DNA of 15,551 nucleotides from a candidate division CSSED10-310 bacterium (GCA_016932295.1 JAFGDC010000375.1:1-15551), one strand, 5' to 3'; shown: positions 1 to 7,383, counted from the stretch's first letter. Numbers and translations: made by a program. The notes: generated by a model from the letters alone, not told the origin.

Positions 1-88
1 GATCGCCATGGAGAAAGAACTGCGCTTCGCCATCCGGGAAGGCGGCAAGACCGTCGGCGCCGGTGTCGTCATCGATATCATAGAGTAA
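1..88 (+). CDS. tuf: Elongation factor Tu, C-terminal end (partial)
   Basis: Only the last 28 residues of EF-Tu lie in the window (codons from base 2, stop TAA at 86-88). The segment reads [20 protein letters not shown] followed by GVVIDIIE, which is the hallmark end of domain III of EF-Tu. EF-Tu is the GTPase that delivers aminoacyl-tRNA to the ribosomal A site in the cytoplasm. The gene runs off the left edge, so the GTPase domain cannot be inspected. The stop lies 13 bases before rpsJ, which suggests a str-S10 joint transcript. This could be one of two tuf copies; the window cannot tell. Confidence 0.95.
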   Translation, partial: IAMEKELRFAIREGGKTVGAGVVIDIIE

Positions 89-101
89 CCGAGGAAGTGG
101 G

Positions 102-410
102 ATGGATCAGCAAAGAATCCGCATCAAGATGAAGGCTTACGACCACAGGCTGCTCGACCAGTCGGTGAGCGACATTGTGGAAACCGTGCGGCGCAGCGGC
201 GCCCGCGTGGTTGGTCCCATACCGCTGCCGACCAGGATCAGTCGCTATACCGTGCTGCGTTCGCCGCACGTCGACAAAAAATCGCGTGAGCAGTTCGAGA
301 TCCGAACACACAAACGACTGCTGGACATCCTTGAGCCGACGCAACAGACGGTGGACGCCCTCATGAAATTGGAATTGCCAGCAGGCGTCGATGTGGAGAT
401 CAAGGTTTGA
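102..410 (+). CDS. rpsJ: 30S ribosomal protein S10 (uS10)
   Basis: S10 is a small-subunit head protein and, in bacteria, also NusE, a transcription antitermination partner of NusB and NusG. The 102-residue product matches the family's usual length of about 102-105. It carries the conserved core GPIPLPTR (residues 39-46), then [19 protein letters not shown], and ends in the typical AGVDVEIKV. The ATG follows a good Shine-Dalgarno site (GAGGAAG, 91-97) and opens the S10 block directly behind tuf. The 13-base spacer leaves no room for the long S10 leader through which L4 represses this operon in E. coli. The sequence looks closest to Desulfobacterota-type S10 as far as I recall. Confidence 0.97.
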   Translation: MDQQRIRIKMKAYDHRLLDQSVSDIVETVRRSGARVVGPIPLPTRISRYTVLRSPHVDKKSREQFEIRTHKRLLDILEPTQQTVDALMKLELPAGVDVEIKV

Positions 411-444
411 GAAGTGCGGCTCACCAACCTTTTGGGGAAGTAAG

Positions 445-1152
445 ATGGCTATCGGATTGTTAGGTAAAAAAATCGGAATGACTCAGGTGTTCAAGGATGA
501 CGGCGTGCTTGTACCGGTCACGGTCCTCGAGGCCGGACCCTGTATAGTCGTCCAGGTGAAAACCGATCAGCCTCGGGAAGTGGTGATCTTCGATCGCGGC
601 AGCAAAAAGGGTACAGCCACCAGGTGTGACGGGTACAATGCGATCCAGATCGGCTTCGGCGAGATTGAGGAAAAACGCATCAACAAGCCGGCCGGCGGTC
701 ATTTCGGCATGACTTCGAAGGCCAAGCAGGGTGGCAAGAAGGCCTTGAAACCCCAGCGCCACCTGCGTGAATTCATCGTGGCCGATCCCACCAGCTACAA
801 GTCCGGTGACAAGCTGACCGTCGATCTCTTTGAGGTGGGCGAGCATGTCGTGATCAGCGGAACGAGCAAAGGACGAGGATTCTCCGGCGTGGTGCGGCGG
901 CACAATTTCAAAGGCGCGAAAGATTCACATGGTACGCATGAATTCTTCCGACATGGCGGTTCAATCGGTCAACACACCGATCCCGGACGAGTCTGGAAAG
1001 GCATGAAAATGCCCGGTCAGATGGGCGCAAAGAGGGTGACCGTGCGGAATCTCGAAATCGTCAAGGTCGACCCGGAGCGGAATCTGCTGTTCATCCGGGG
1101 AGCGGTGCCCGGTGCCCCCGGGGGCTTGCTGGAGATCAACAAGCTGAAATAA
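445..1152 (+). CDS. rplC: 50S ribosomal protein L3 (uL3)
   Basis: L3 is an early-assembly 23S rRNA-binding protein whose long loop reaches towards the peptidyl transferase centre. The 235-residue product starts [16 protein letters not shown], the canonical N-terminus, so I chose ATG 445 (Shine-Dalgarno GGGGAAG, 434-440) over an in-frame upstream start at 391 that would overlap rpsJ. The loop motif [20 protein letters not shown] (171-190) and the [10 protein letters not shown] segment after it identify the family. In E. coli L3 a Gln in this loop (Q150) is methylated by PrmB; by my hand alignment the matching residue here is Thr178, so that modification is not expected. It is somewhat longer than E. 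coli L3 (209 residues). Confidence 0.96.
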   Translation: MAIGLLGKKIGMTQVFKDDGVLVPVTVLEAGPCIVVQVKTDQPREVVIFDRGSKKGTATRCDGYNAIQIGFGEIEEKRINKPAGGHFGMTSKAKQGGKKALKPQRHLREFIVADPTSYKSGDKLTVDLFEVGEHVVISGTSKGRGFSGVVRRHNFKGAKDSHGTHEFFRHGGSIGQHTDPGRVWKGMKMPGQMGAKRVTVRNLEIVKVDPERNLLFIRGAVPGAPGGLLEINKLK

Positions 1153-1171
1153 TGAGGATGTGAGGTCCATG

Positions 1172-1798
1172 ATGCCAGTGATAGATGTAGTGAACAGCGA
1201 TAACGAAGTAGTGGATCAGATCACGTTGAACGACGCGATCTTTGGGGTGCAGCCGAATCCCTACATGATCCAGGAAGTCATTCGAATGCAGCAGGTGAAG
1301 CGCAGGGCCGGCACCGCCTGCACCAAGGATCGGGGTGAGGTGAACCGCACCACTGCCAAGTTCTTCAGGCAGAAGGGCACCGGTCGCGCACGACGCGGCA
1401 GCCTTCGCTCGCCTGTCGTCAGGGGTGGTGGCGTGGTCTTCGGTCCCAAACCACGGAGTTATGAGTTCAGACCGCCACGCAAGGTGCGACGCAGTGCCTT
1501 GCGAATGGCGCTCTCCTTGAAGCTGAGCGAGGGCAACCTGGTCATTCTGGATGATTTCCACGTGGAAAAACCAGAGACCAAGAGCGTGCTCCCGCGCATG
1601 ACGGCCATCAGCGCCGGTGCTAAGGCACTGGTCGTAGTACCGGAGGATCGTGCCAATTTTGTGCTTAGTGTCCGCAACAGTCCCAAGATGAAAACCACGG
1701 TGGAAGCGGGTTTGAATGTCCTGGACGTGGTCCGGTACGACAAGCTGATCCTGTTCAAGGACACCATCCCGGCCATCGAGGAGGCGTTACAACCATGA
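1172..1798 (+). CDS. rplD: 50S ribosomal protein L4 (uL4)
   Basis: L4 binds 23S rRNA domain I and lines the peptide exit tunnel with an extended loop; in E. coli it also represses the S10 operon. The product is 208 residues from ATG 1172 (MPVIDVVNSDNEVV), chosen because TGAGG (1161-1165) sits six bases upstream; GTG 1160 and ATG 1169 are in-frame alternatives adding four or one residues. The tunnel-loop motif RQKGTGRARRGSLRSP and GGGVVFGPKPRSY are clear. The loop tip reads VNRTTAKFF where many L4 proteins have a Gly-rich GGGRKP-like stretch, a variant I recall from alphaproteobacteria. The stop overlaps the rplW start (ATGA), so the two are probably translationally coupled. Confidence 0.95.
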   Translation: MPVIDVVNSDNEVVDQITLNDAIFGVQPNPYMIQEVIRMQQVKRRAGTACTKDRGEVNRTTAKFFRQKGTGRARRGSLRSPVVRGGGVVFGPKPRSYEFRPPRKVRRSALRMALSLKLSEGNLVILDDFHVEKPETKSVLPRMTAISAGAKALVVVPEDRANFVLSVRNSPKMKTTVEAGLNVLDVVRYDKLILFKDTIPAIEEALQP

Positions 1799-2088
1799 AG
1801 CGAGATCCGCGGACCATCATTGTCAAGCCGATCATCACGGAGCGTTCGACATCGCTGAAGGATCGCTACAATCAAGTCCTTTTCCAGGTCCACATCGATG
1901 CCAACAAGATTGAAATCCACAAGGCCGTTGAGGAGATCTTCAACGTCGAGGTGGAGAATGTGCGGACGTTTCGTGTCAAGGGTAAGTTCAAACGGCTCGG
2001 TCGTTACGAAGGCTGGCGTTCCGATTGGAAAAAAGCGATCGTGACGCTGAAGCAGGGACATAGCATCGAATTATTCGAGGGAGTGTAG
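1795..2088 (+). CDS. rplW: 50S ribosomal protein L23 (uL23)
   Basis: L23 sits at the tunnel exit and is the docking site for trigger factor and the signal recognition particle. The 97-residue length is normal. The N-terminal [12 protein letters not shown] and [20 protein letters not shown] segments and the [20 protein letters not shown] stretch are family signatures. Its ATG lies in the 4-base overlap ATGA with the end of rplD, with GAGGAGG (1778-1784) as ribosome-binding site inside rplD. Directly after its stop comes a perfect 9-bp inverted repeat, described separately. Confidence 0.96.
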   Translation: MKRDPRTIIVKPIITERSTSLKDRYNQVLFQVHIDANKIEIHKAVEEIFNVEVENVRTFRVKGKFKRLGRYEGWRSDWKKAIVTLKQGHSIELFEGV

Positions 2089-2111
2089 CAGCTTCTGTCC
2101 GGCAGAAGCTG
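2089..2111 (+). promoter_or_regulatory. Perfect 9-bp hairpin between rplW and rplB
   Basis: CAGCTTCTG (2089-2097) and CAGAAGCTG (2103-2111) are perfect reverse complements around a 5-base TCCGG loop. The stem begins on the first base after the rplW stop codon and ends six bases before the rplB ribosome-binding site GGAG (2118-2121). No T-run follows, so it does not look like an intrinsic terminator. It could be an mRNA processing site, a stabilising element or a protein-binding site for feedback control; the function is unknown. Confidence 0.6.
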
Positions 2112-2127
2112 GGAACCGGAGTAAACC

Positions 2128-2955
2128 ATGGAGATTAAGAAATATAAGCCGACCTCAGCGGGGAGACGCTTTCAGACCGTCACCACCTTCGAGGATCTGA
2201 CCGAATCAAAGCCGGAGCGCAGTTTGATCCGGTCACTCAGGAAGTCGGGCGGCCGCAACAACTATGGAAGAATCACCATGCGGCGGCGTGGCGGCGGGCA
2301 CAAGCGCCGGTACCGGCTGGTTGACTTCAAGCGAGACAAGGACGGCATCCCCGGTCGGATCGCCAGTATCCAGTACGATCCGAATCGTTCCGCCAATATC
2401 GCACAGGTCACTTATGTCGATGGTGAGAAGCGGTATATCATTGCGCCCAAGGGAATCAAGGTAGGAGAGGTTCTGGAATCAGGCATCGGTTCCGACATCA
2501 AGGTGGGTAACACTTTGAGGATCAAGGACATCCCTCTGGGCACCCTGATCCACAACATCGAATTGCGTCCCGGTGGCGGCGGCAAGATGGCCAGAAGCGC
2601 CGGCTCTTACGCCCAACTGCTCGCCAAGGAAGGCAGTTATGCCCAACTCAAGCTCCCTTCCGGCGAAGTCAGGAAGGTTTTCATGGAGTGCAAGGCGACT
2701 GTCGGCCAGGTGGGTAACGAGTTGCAGGAGAATACATCCATCGGCAAAGCCGGTCGGAATCGTTGGCTTGGGCGCCGGCCCAAGGTGCGCGGTGTGGCAA
2801 TGAATCCCATCGATCATCCCCATGGTGGCGGTGAGGGCAAGTCGTCCGGTGGGCGGCATCCTGTCACCCCGTGGGGAATTTCTACAAAGGGACACCGCAC
2901 CAGGCGGAAAAAACCCAGTGACAAGCAGATTGTGAAACGGCGCGGCCAGCGATGA
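2128..2955 (+). CDS. rplB: 50S ribosomal protein L2 (uL2)
   Basis: L2 binds 23S rRNA near the subunit interface and is needed for subunit joining and peptidyl transfer. The product has 275 residues, the standard bacterial length, and begins [18 protein letters not shown]. Visible signatures are [20 protein letters not shown] (41-60), the RNA-binding core around [20 protein letters not shown], and [18 protein letters not shown] near the C-terminus, which holds His230 and His232 in the HPHGGGEG motif (E. coli His229 region, implicated in activity). The ATG follows GGAG at 2118-2121. It is separated from rplW by a 39-base spacer holding the 9-bp hairpin. Confidence 0.97.
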   Translation: MEIKKYKPTSAGRRFQTVTTFEDLTESKPERSLIRSLRKSGGRNNYGRITMRRRGGGHKRRYRLVDFKRDKDGIPGRIASIQYDPNRSANIAQVTYVDGEKRYIIAPKGIKVGEVLESGIGSDIKVGNTLRIKDIPLGTLIHNIELRPGGGGKMARSAGSYAQLLAKEGSYAQLKLPSGEVRKVFMECKATVGQVGNELQENTSIGKAGRNRWLGRRPKVRGVAMNPIDHPHGGGEGKSSGGRHPVTPWGISTKGHRTRRKKPSDKQIVKRRGQR

Positions 2956-2981
2956 GCATGAACGGACACGGGAGGTCATAG

Positions 2982-3272
2982 GTGGCTAGATCATTACGAA
3001 AAGGACCATTCATTGAAGCGAAGCTGCGTGCCAGGATCCTGGAGATGAACGCAACAAACGCGAAGCGCATGATCAAGACCTGGTCGCGCGCCTCCGTGGT
3101 CATCCCCGAGCTGATCGGGCATACCATCGCGGTGCACAACGGCAAGCGGTTCATACCGGTGTATGTGACCGAAAACATGGTTGGCCATCGCCTCGGCGAA
3201 TTCGCGCCGACCAGAACCTTCAGGAGCCACGCTGGAACCAAGGCGGAACGAGCCGCGGCCAAACGAAAATGA
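2982..3272 (+). CDS. rpsS: 30S ribosomal protein S19 (uS19)
   Basis: S19 lies in the 30S head, pairs with S13 and contacts the A-site finger of 23S rRNA. The 96-residue product reads [15 protein letters not shown] at the start and holds [20 protein letters not shown] and [12 protein letters not shown], all diagnostic. Translation starts at GTG 2982, six bases after the strong site GGAGG (2971-2975); starting there reproduces the conserved N-terminus. The C-terminal tail [13 protein letters not shown] is basic, as usual. The gene follows rplB by 26 bases, in standard order. Confidence 0.96.
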   Translation: MARSLRKGPFIEAKLRARILEMNATNAKRMIKTWSRASVVIPELIGHTIAVHNGKRFIPVYVTENMVGHRLGEFAPTRTFRSHAGTKAERAAAKRK

Positions 3273-3297
3273 TGGAACGGGAAGGTAAGGAACGACC

Positions 3298-3636
3298 ATG
3301 AAATCGAGAGCTGTCGGCCGGTACATCAGAATCTCGCCTTTCAAGGCCAGGTTGGTAGCAGACCTGGTTCGAGGCAAGGGCGTAGAGGAGGCTCTGGCGA
3401 TTATGCGATACACGCCCAAAAAGGCATCGCGGTTGATCACCAAGCTGGTTCGTTCGGCCATGTCAAATGCTGAAAACAATCACGGTGTCGACGATGTCGA
3501 CCAATTGTTCATTTCCGCCATTTACGTTGATCAGGGTCCGTCCCTGAAGCGTTTCCGCCCTCGCGCCATGGGTCGGGCGACGCGGATCAGGAAAAAAACC
3601 AGTCACATCACCGTCGAACTCGATGAGCAGATGTGA
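3298..3636 (+). CDS. rplV: 50S ribosomal protein L22 (uL22)
   Basis: L22 contacts all 23S rRNA domains, and its beta-hairpin narrows the peptide exit tunnel beside L4. The product has 112 residues, near the family norm of about 110. Signatures are ISPFKARLVADLVRGKGVEE (residues 12-31), KLVRSAMSNAENNHG, and the hairpin region GPSLKRFRPRAMGRATRIRK with KKTSHITVEL following. No deletion is visible in the hairpin of the kind linked to macrolide resistance, although that was judged by eye. The ribosome-binding site is TAAGGA (3286-3291). Confidence 0.96.
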   Translation: MKSRAVGRYIRISPFKARLVADLVRGKGVEEALAIMRYTPKKASRLITKLVRSAMSNAENNHGVDDVDQLFISAIYVDQGPSLKRFRPRAMGRATRIRKKTSHITVELDEQM

Positions 3637-3678
3637 TGTGACGTGGTCGGAAGATATGTTGGAAACGGGAGGTGAGTT

Positions 3679-4440
3679 TTGGGCCAAAAGGTGAATCCCA
3701 TCGGGCTCAGGTTGGGTATCAACAAGACATGGGCGTCCAAGTGGTACGAAGAAAAGCGGTACGCTGATTTTCTCCACGAGGATCTGACCATCAAGAAGTT
3801 CCTGCAAAAAGAACTGGTTCATGCCGGTGTCGCGAAGATAGAAATCGAGCGCGCGGTCGATCAGGTTCGGATCAACGTATACACGGCCAAGCCTGGTATC
3901 GTGATCGGCAAAAAAGGCGCCGAAGTGGACAGGATCAAGACGGCGCTTCAATCCATTACCAAGCAGCAGATCTATATCAACATTCTGGAAGTGAAGAATC
4001 CGGATCTGTCATCGCAGTTGATCGCCGAGGGGATCGCCCTGCAGCTCACCAAGCGGGTCGCTTTCAGGCGTGCCATGAAGAGAGCCGTGCAGAACGCCCT
4101 CCGGGCCGGCGCCAAGGGCATTCGTGTCGAATGTTCGGGCCGCCTGGGTGGCGCCGAAATGGCTCGGCGGGAATGGTACCTGGAAGGCCGGGTGCCTTTG
4201 CACACGCTGCGTGCCGATATCGACTATGGTTTTACCAGCGCTACCTCGACCTATGGCGCCATCGGTGTCAAGGTATGGGTGTTCAAAGGAGAGATCGGCT
4301 CCAAGGACGACCGTTCTGCGCCTCCCGGTGTCATGGGCGGCAAAGAGGCGTACAAGGCGCCGCGACCCGGCGAACGGGAAAAGGAAGCTGATCGCCGGCG
4401 GCCGAAGCGTGGACGTCGGATAAGAGCGGAGAATCGATAA
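3679..4440 (+). CDS. rpsC: 30S ribosomal protein S3 (uS3)
   Basis: S3 forms part of the mRNA entry tunnel and contributes to helicase activity of the 30S subunit. The 253-residue product starts at TTG 3679, which gives the canonical [21 protein letters not shown] (3668-3675) is positioned to serve this start. The KH domain has its GxxG loop as GKKG (77-80) within [15 protein letters not shown]. The C-terminal domain shows [20 protein letters not shown] and [15 protein letters not shown]. The tail after about residue 215 is long and highly charged ([19 protein letters not shown]), making the protein about 20 residues longer than E. coli S3. The TAA stop overlaps the rplP ATG by one base. Confidence 0.96.
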   Translation: MGQKVNPIGLRLGINKTWASKWYEEKRYADFLHEDLTIKKFLQKELVHAGVAKIEIERAVDQVRINVYTAKPGIVIGKKGAEVDRIKTALQSITKQQIYINILEVKNPDLSSQLIAEGIALQLTKRVAFRRAMKRAVQNALRAGAKGIRVECSGRLGGAEMARREWYLEGRVPLHTLRADIDYGFTSATSTYGAIGVKVWVFKGEIGSKDDRSAPPGVMGGKEAYKAPRPGEREKEADRRRPKRGRRIRAENR

Positions 4441-4856
4441 TGTTACAGCCGAAGAAAGTCAAGTATCGCAAGCAACAGAAGGGCTGCCAGAAGGGCAACG
4501 CAACGAGCGGCAACCGCCTTAACTTCGGATCGTTCGGATTGCAAGCACTGGAACCAGGATGGATGACCGACCGGCAGATCGAAGCCGCCCGTGTCGCCAT
4601 CACCAGGAGCGTGAAGCGCGGTGGAAAGATCTGGATAAGGGTGTTCCCGGATAAACCCATCACCACCAAGCCGGCCGAAACCCGCATGGGTAAGGGTAAG
4701 GGTGCTCTCGACCACTGGGTGGCGGTGATCAAACCAGGCCGCATCCTCTACGAGCTTGAAGGCGTGGAAGAAGAACTCGCAAAGGAAGCCATGCGGATCG
4801 CTTCGCACAAGCTCCCCTTCAAAACCAGATTTGTTTCCTACAAGGAGTATATCTGA
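4440..4856 (+). CDS. rplP: 50S ribosomal protein L16 (uL16)
   Basis: L16 is a late-assembling 50S protein at the A site that helps position aminoacyl-tRNA. The 138-residue product begins [15 protein letters not shown] and holds [20 protein letters not shown] and [20 protein letters not shown], both diagnostic. Arg82 in RMGKGKG corresponds to E. coli Arg81, the residue hydroxylated there by RoxA/YcfD; whether that happens here is unknown. The start codon shares its A with the rpsC stop (TAATG), a reinitiation-type arrangement that should keep S3 and L16 synthesis in step. Confidence 0.97.
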   Translation: MLQPKKVKYRKQQKGCQKGNATSGNRLNFGSFGLQALEPGWMTDRQIEAARVAITRSVKRGGKIWIRVFPDKPITTKPAETRMGKGKGALDHWVAVIKPGRILYELEGVEEELAKEAMRIASHKLPFKTRFVSYKEYI

Positions 4857-4860
4857 TCCC

Positions 4861-5082
4861 ATGAAAGCGTCAGAACTACTCGAGATGAGCGTGGAGGAAC
4901 GTGAAGTGCACTTGAAGGGTTTGTACGATGAACTCTTCAAACTGCGTTTCAAGAAGACTATCGGCCAGTTGGACAATCCCACCAGGATCAGGATCGTACG
5001 GCGGGAAATCGCCCGGGTGCTGACCGTGAACCGTTCGCTGGCGCTCAAAGCCGAGCAGAAGGATAGAGGAACAGGCCTATGA
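4861..5082 (+). CDS. rpmC: 50S ribosomal protein L29 (uL29)
   Basis: L29 sits beside L23 at the tunnel exit. From ATG 4861 the product has 73 residues: [20 protein letters not shown], then [20 protein letters not shown] and [15 protein letters not shown], the usual two-helix L29 pattern. An in-frame start at 4756 lies deep inside rplP and was rejected. The best ribosome-binding site, AAGGAG (4842-4847), is 13 bases upstream of the start. That is rather far, so initiation probably relies on coupling to rplP, whose stop is only four bases away. The end overlaps rpsQ by four bases (ATGA). Confidence 0.94.
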   Translation: MKASELLEMSVEEREVHLKGLYDELFKLRFKKTIGQLDNPTRIRIVRREIARVLTVNRSLALKAEQKDRGTGL

Positions 5083-5354
5083 CGAGCCTAGAGCAAATGA
5101 GGCAGCCAGGTAACCGGAAAAAGCGTGTCGGTATCGTGGTGAGCGACAAAATGGACAAAACGGTCGTCGTCGAAGTCACCAGGTCGTTCATTCACGGCAA
5201 ATACAAATCGATTGTCAGGAGTCGCAAGAAATTCCTGGCGCATGACCAGAACAACGAGTGCCATATCGGTGATGTGGTGCGGATCGAAGAAACTCGACCC
5301 TTGAGCAAGTCCAAGCACTGGAGGGTTCGGGAGGTTGTAGAGAAAGCCCGCTAG
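5079..5354 (+). CDS. rpsQ: 30S ribosomal protein S17 (uS17)
   Basis: S17 is a primary 16S rRNA-binding protein with an OB fold. The product is 91 residues; the core begins at [20 protein letters not shown] and continues with [40 protein letters not shown], all typical. The start at ATG 5079 lies in the ATGA overlap with rpmC; a second in-frame ATG at 5097 would give an 85-residue protein, closer to E. coli S17 (84). I keep the overlapping start because of the coupling arrangement but the first six residues are uncertain. This is the last gene of the S10-operon equivalent. Confidence 0.94.
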   Translation: MTSLEQMRQPGNRKKRVGIVVSDKMDKTVVVEVTRSFIHGKYKSIVRSRKKFLAHDQNNECHIGDVVRIEETRPLSKSKHWRVREVVEKAR

Positions 5355-5411
5355 CCGGTTCGGGAACGCCTGCCGGGAAATGGTACGCCGGCCGGCGGCG
5401 CCCACGCGGCT
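5353..5411 (+). promoter_or_regulatory. GC-rich foldback in the rpsQ-rplN spacer
   Basis: The longest spacer in the window (5355-5435, 81 bases) lies at the S10/spc operon boundary and can fold back on itself. Matching segments are GGG 5362-5364 with CCC 5401-5403, GCC 5368-5370 with GGC 5397-5399, and GCCGG 5372-5376 with CCGGC 5392-5396, with small internal loops; AGCC 5353-5356 can close the base with GGCT 5408-5411. GCCGGCCGGC (5387-5396) is itself a perfect palindrome and offers alternative pairing. No T-run follows and I see no promoter motif. The role, if any, is unknown. Confidence 0.45.
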
Positions 5412-5435
5412 GGTTCTGTAAGGAAAGGTACGATC

Positions 5436-5804
5436 ATGATTCAGATGCAGACAATCTTGGATGTGGCGGATAACTCGGGAGCGAAGAAACTCCAGTGCAT
5501 CAAAGTCCTTGGAGGAACCCGCAGGCGATGGGCCACCATCGGCGATATCATTGTGGTGGCGATCAAGGAGAGCATTCCCGGTGGGGCCGTGAAGAAGGGC
5601 GAAGTTGCTCGCGCGGTGGTGGTGCGCACCCGCAAGGAAATACGCCGCAAGGATGGAACCTACATCAAGTTCGACCGCAATTCCGCGGTGATTATCAATA
5701 AAGACAACGAACCGGTGGGGACCCGCGTGTTCGGTCCCGTCGCCCGCGAACTGCGTGAAAAGCAATTCATGAAAATCATTTCGTTGGCTCCGGAAGTCAT
5801 TTAG
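5436..5804 (+). CDS. rplN: 50S ribosomal protein L14 (uL14)
   Basis: L14 forms an intersubunit bridge with 16S rRNA helix 14 and is the binding site of the silencing factor RsfS. The 122-residue length is exactly that typical of bacteria. The protein begins [20 protein letters not shown] and contains [20 protein letters not shown], then [19 protein letters not shown] and the closing [20 protein letters not shown]. The ATG is preceded by AAGGAAAGG (5420-5427). It is the first gene of the spc-operon equivalent and follows the structured 81-base spacer. Confidence 0.97.
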   Translation: MIQMQTILDVADNSGAKKLQCIKVLGGTRRRWATIGDIIVVAIKESIPGGAVKKGEVARAVVVRTRKEIRRKDGTYIKFDRNSAVIINKDNEPVGTRVFGPVARELREKQFMKIISLAPEVI

Positions 5805-5818
5805 CGACGGGGGGCGCC

Positions 5819-6163
5819 ATGGCGAACAAGGCACAAACGCGAATCAACATCAATATCAGGAAGAATGACCGCGTGCGCATCACGGTCGGTAAAGATGCCG
5901 GCAAAGAAGGCAAGGTCTTGAAGGTGTTGCCTCAGGATGGTCGTATCATCGTCGAGGGCCTCAACTTCATTAAGCGGCATCAGCGCCCGACTCAGACGCA
6001 GCAGCAGGGCGGTATCATAGAAAAAGAAGCACCAATCCATGCTTCCAACCTCATGCTCATCTGCGGCAAATGCAATCGCCCCACCAGAGTGGGAGTTCAG
6101 CGGTTGTCGGACGGGAGCAAGGTGAGGATGTGCAGGAAGTGTGGGGAGGTAATGGACAAGTGA
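5819..6163 (+). CDS. rplX: 50S ribosomal protein L24 (uL24), zinc-ribbon type
   Basis: L24 is one of the two assembly-initiating 50S proteins. The 114-residue product contains the KOW motif as [20 protein letters not shown], then [20 protein letters not shown]. The C-terminus carries two CxxC pairs, Cys82/Cys85 (CGKC) and Cys105/Cys108 (CRKC), which probably bind zinc; E. coli L24 lacks this ribbon while many other phyla keep it. The ATG at 5819 follows a G-rich stretch (CGACGGGGGGCGCC, 5805-5818) that is a poor Shine-Dalgarno match, so translation may be coupled to rplN, which ends 14 bases upstream. A 6-bp hairpin starts at its stop codon. Confidence 0.95.
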   Translation: MANKAQTRININIRKNDRVRITVGKDAGKEGKVLKVLPQDGRIIVEGLNFIKRHQRPTQTQQQGGIIEKEAPIHASNLMLICGKCNRPTRVGVQRLSDGSKVRMCRKCGEVMDK

Positions 6164-6180
6164 TCCGTACTCGCCGGATC
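6162..6180 (+). promoter_or_regulatory. 6-bp hairpin at the rplX-rplE junction
   Basis: GATCCG (6162-6167), which includes the last two bases of the rplX stop codon, is the exact reverse complement of CGGATC (6175-6180), leaving a 7-base loop TACTCGC. The rplE ribosome-binding region (GGAAG, 6191-6195) lies ten bases downstream. In E. coli, S8 represses the spc operon by binding mRNA at this same gene junction. The position is suggestive, but I cannot confirm an S8-type core from the sequence. Confidence 0.4.
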
Positions 6181-6200
6181 TCGAAAGGATGGAAGAACCT

Positions 6201-6740
6201 ATGGCACGTCTGAAGAAAAAGTATCTGGAAGAAATCGTGCCCGCGATGATGAAAGCGTTCTCTTATACGAACACCATGCAGGTTCCGCGACTGGAAAAGA
6301 TCGTGGTAAACATGGGGTTGGGTGAAGCGATTCAAAACGCCAAGGTGCTCGAATCGGCCACCAAGGAACTCTCTCAGATCACCGGTCAAAAACCAGTGAT
6401 CACGCGGGCCAGAAAGTCGATCGCCGGCTTCAAGATCCGAAAGGGCATGGCCATCGGCACCAAGGTCACGCTTCGGCGCGATCTCATGTTCGAGTTCCTG
6501 GACAGGCTCATGAATGTGGCCCTGCCCAGGGTCCGTGACTTTCGCGGAGTGTCCAACAAGGCATTCGACGGACGCGGCAATTATACGCTCGGGATTACCG
6601 AACAGTTGATCTTCCCGGAAATCGAGTACGACGCGGTGGACAAGGCGAGAGGGCTTTCCATCACCATCGCAACCACCGCCGGCACCGACGAAGAAGCCAG
6701 AATGCTGCTCAAGCTGCTTGGCATGCCGTTCCGTAACTGA
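6201..6740 (+). CDS. rplE: 50S ribosomal protein L5 (uL5)
   Basis: L5 binds 5S rRNA and contacts P-site tRNA and S13. From ATG 6201 the product has 179 residues, the common bacterial length, starting [20 protein letters not shown]. Diagnostic stretches are [40 protein letters not shown] and [20 protein letters not shown]. An in-frame ATG at 6189 would add four residues but has AAAGG almost touching it, whereas GGAAG (6191-6195) fits 6201 with normal spacing. In E. coli this cistron carries the site through which S8 controls the operon. Confidence 0.96.
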   Translation: MARLKKKYLEEIVPAMMKAFSYTNTMQVPRLEKIVVNMGLGEAIQNAKVLESATKELSQITGQKPVITRARKSIAGFKIRKGMAIGTKVTLRRDLMFEFLDRLMNVALPRVRDFRGVSNKAFDGRGNYTLGITEQLIFPEIEYDAVDKARGLSITIATTAGTDEEARMLLKLLGMPFRN

Positions 6741-6760
6741 GATGGAAGGAGATCGGTTCA

Positions 6761-6946
6761 GTGGCTAAAAAATCGCTTATCGCAAAATGCAACAGGGGCA
6801 GCAAATTCCCCGTCAGGAATTACAACCGCTGCCGTATCTGCGGGCGCCCCAGGGGTTACCTGCGCAAGTTCCAGATGTGCCGGATCTGCTTCCGTGAACT
6901 CTCCCTGCGTGGTGAGGTTCCTGGTGTCATCAAGGCGAGCTGGTAG
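6761..6946 (+). CDS. rpsN: 30S ribosomal protein S14, zinc-binding short form (uS14 type Z)
   Basis: S14 is a 30S head protein next to S3, S10 and S19. This is the short 61-residue type Z (also called rpsZ), recognised by its zinc site Cys24-x2-Cys27 and Cys40-x2-Cys43 in [20 protein letters not shown], and by the [17 protein letters not shown] ending. E. coli has the longer cysteine-free form instead. Translation starts at GTG 6761, with AAGGAG (6746-6751) nine bases upstream, giving the usual MAKKSLIAK start. Its TAG stop is embedded in the ribosome-binding site of rpsH. Confidence 0.96.
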   Translation: MAKKSLIAKCNRGSKFPVRNYNRCRICGRPRGYLRKFQMCRICFRELSLRGEVPGVIKASW

Positions 6947-6959
6947 GAAGGATTGAATC

Positions 6960-7358
6960 ATGACAATGACTGATCCAATCGCAGATTTGCTTACCCGTAT
7001 CAGGAACGGCGGGATGGCCAAACAAACAATCGTCAACATTCCTTGCTCCAATATCAAGCGCAGTATCAGCCAGATCCTGAAGGAGGAAGGATTCATCGAC
7101 GGTGTAGAGGAAATCAAGCAACCAGTGCAGAACGAGCTGCGGCTCACGCTGCGCTACGATGAGGACAATCGGTCGGTGATCACCATGTTGCAGCGGGTCA
7201 GCAAACCCGGGCGCCGGGTGTACAGCCGGGCTGATGAGGTGCCCAAGGTGTTGGGCGGACTCGGAATCGCCATCCTCAGCACTTCTCAGGGCGTGATGAC
7301 CAGTCGCGAGGCGCGGAAACGCGGTATCGGCGGCGAAGTCCTCTGTTACATCGCGTGA
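6960..7358 (+). CDS. rpsH: 30S ribosomal protein S8 (uS8)
   Basis: S8 binds the 16S central domain early in assembly and in E. coli is the translational repressor of the spc operon. The product has 132 residues, a normal length. It begins MTMTDPIADLLTRIRNGGMA and ends GLGIAILSTSQGVMTSREAR, RKRGIGGEVLCYIA, with the conserved STSQGVMTSREARKRGIGGE RNA-binding segment. ATG 6960 is used rather than the in-frame ATG 6966, since the family usually has M-x-M-TDPIAD; AGGAAGGA (6945-6952) precedes it. Only 13 bases separate it from rpsN. Confidence 0.97.
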   Translation: MTMTDPIADLLTRIRNGGMAKQTIVNIPCSNIKRSISQILKEEGFIDGVEEIKQPVQNELRLTLRYDEDNRSVITMLQRVSKPGRRVYSRADEVPKVLGGLGIAILSTSQGVMTSREARKRGIGGEVLCYIA

Positions 7359-7383
7359 CCGCGCATGAGCCAAGGAGCCTGAT

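Noticed and set aside
391..444. Longer L3 start at 391
   Set aside because: It would add 18 residues overlapping rpsJ; the conserved L3 N-terminus and the ribosome-binding site point to 445.
5088..5834. Open frame of 248 codons on the - strand over rpsQ and rplN
   Set aside because: It spans two conserved genes and their spacer on the opposite strand and its translation shows no family pattern.
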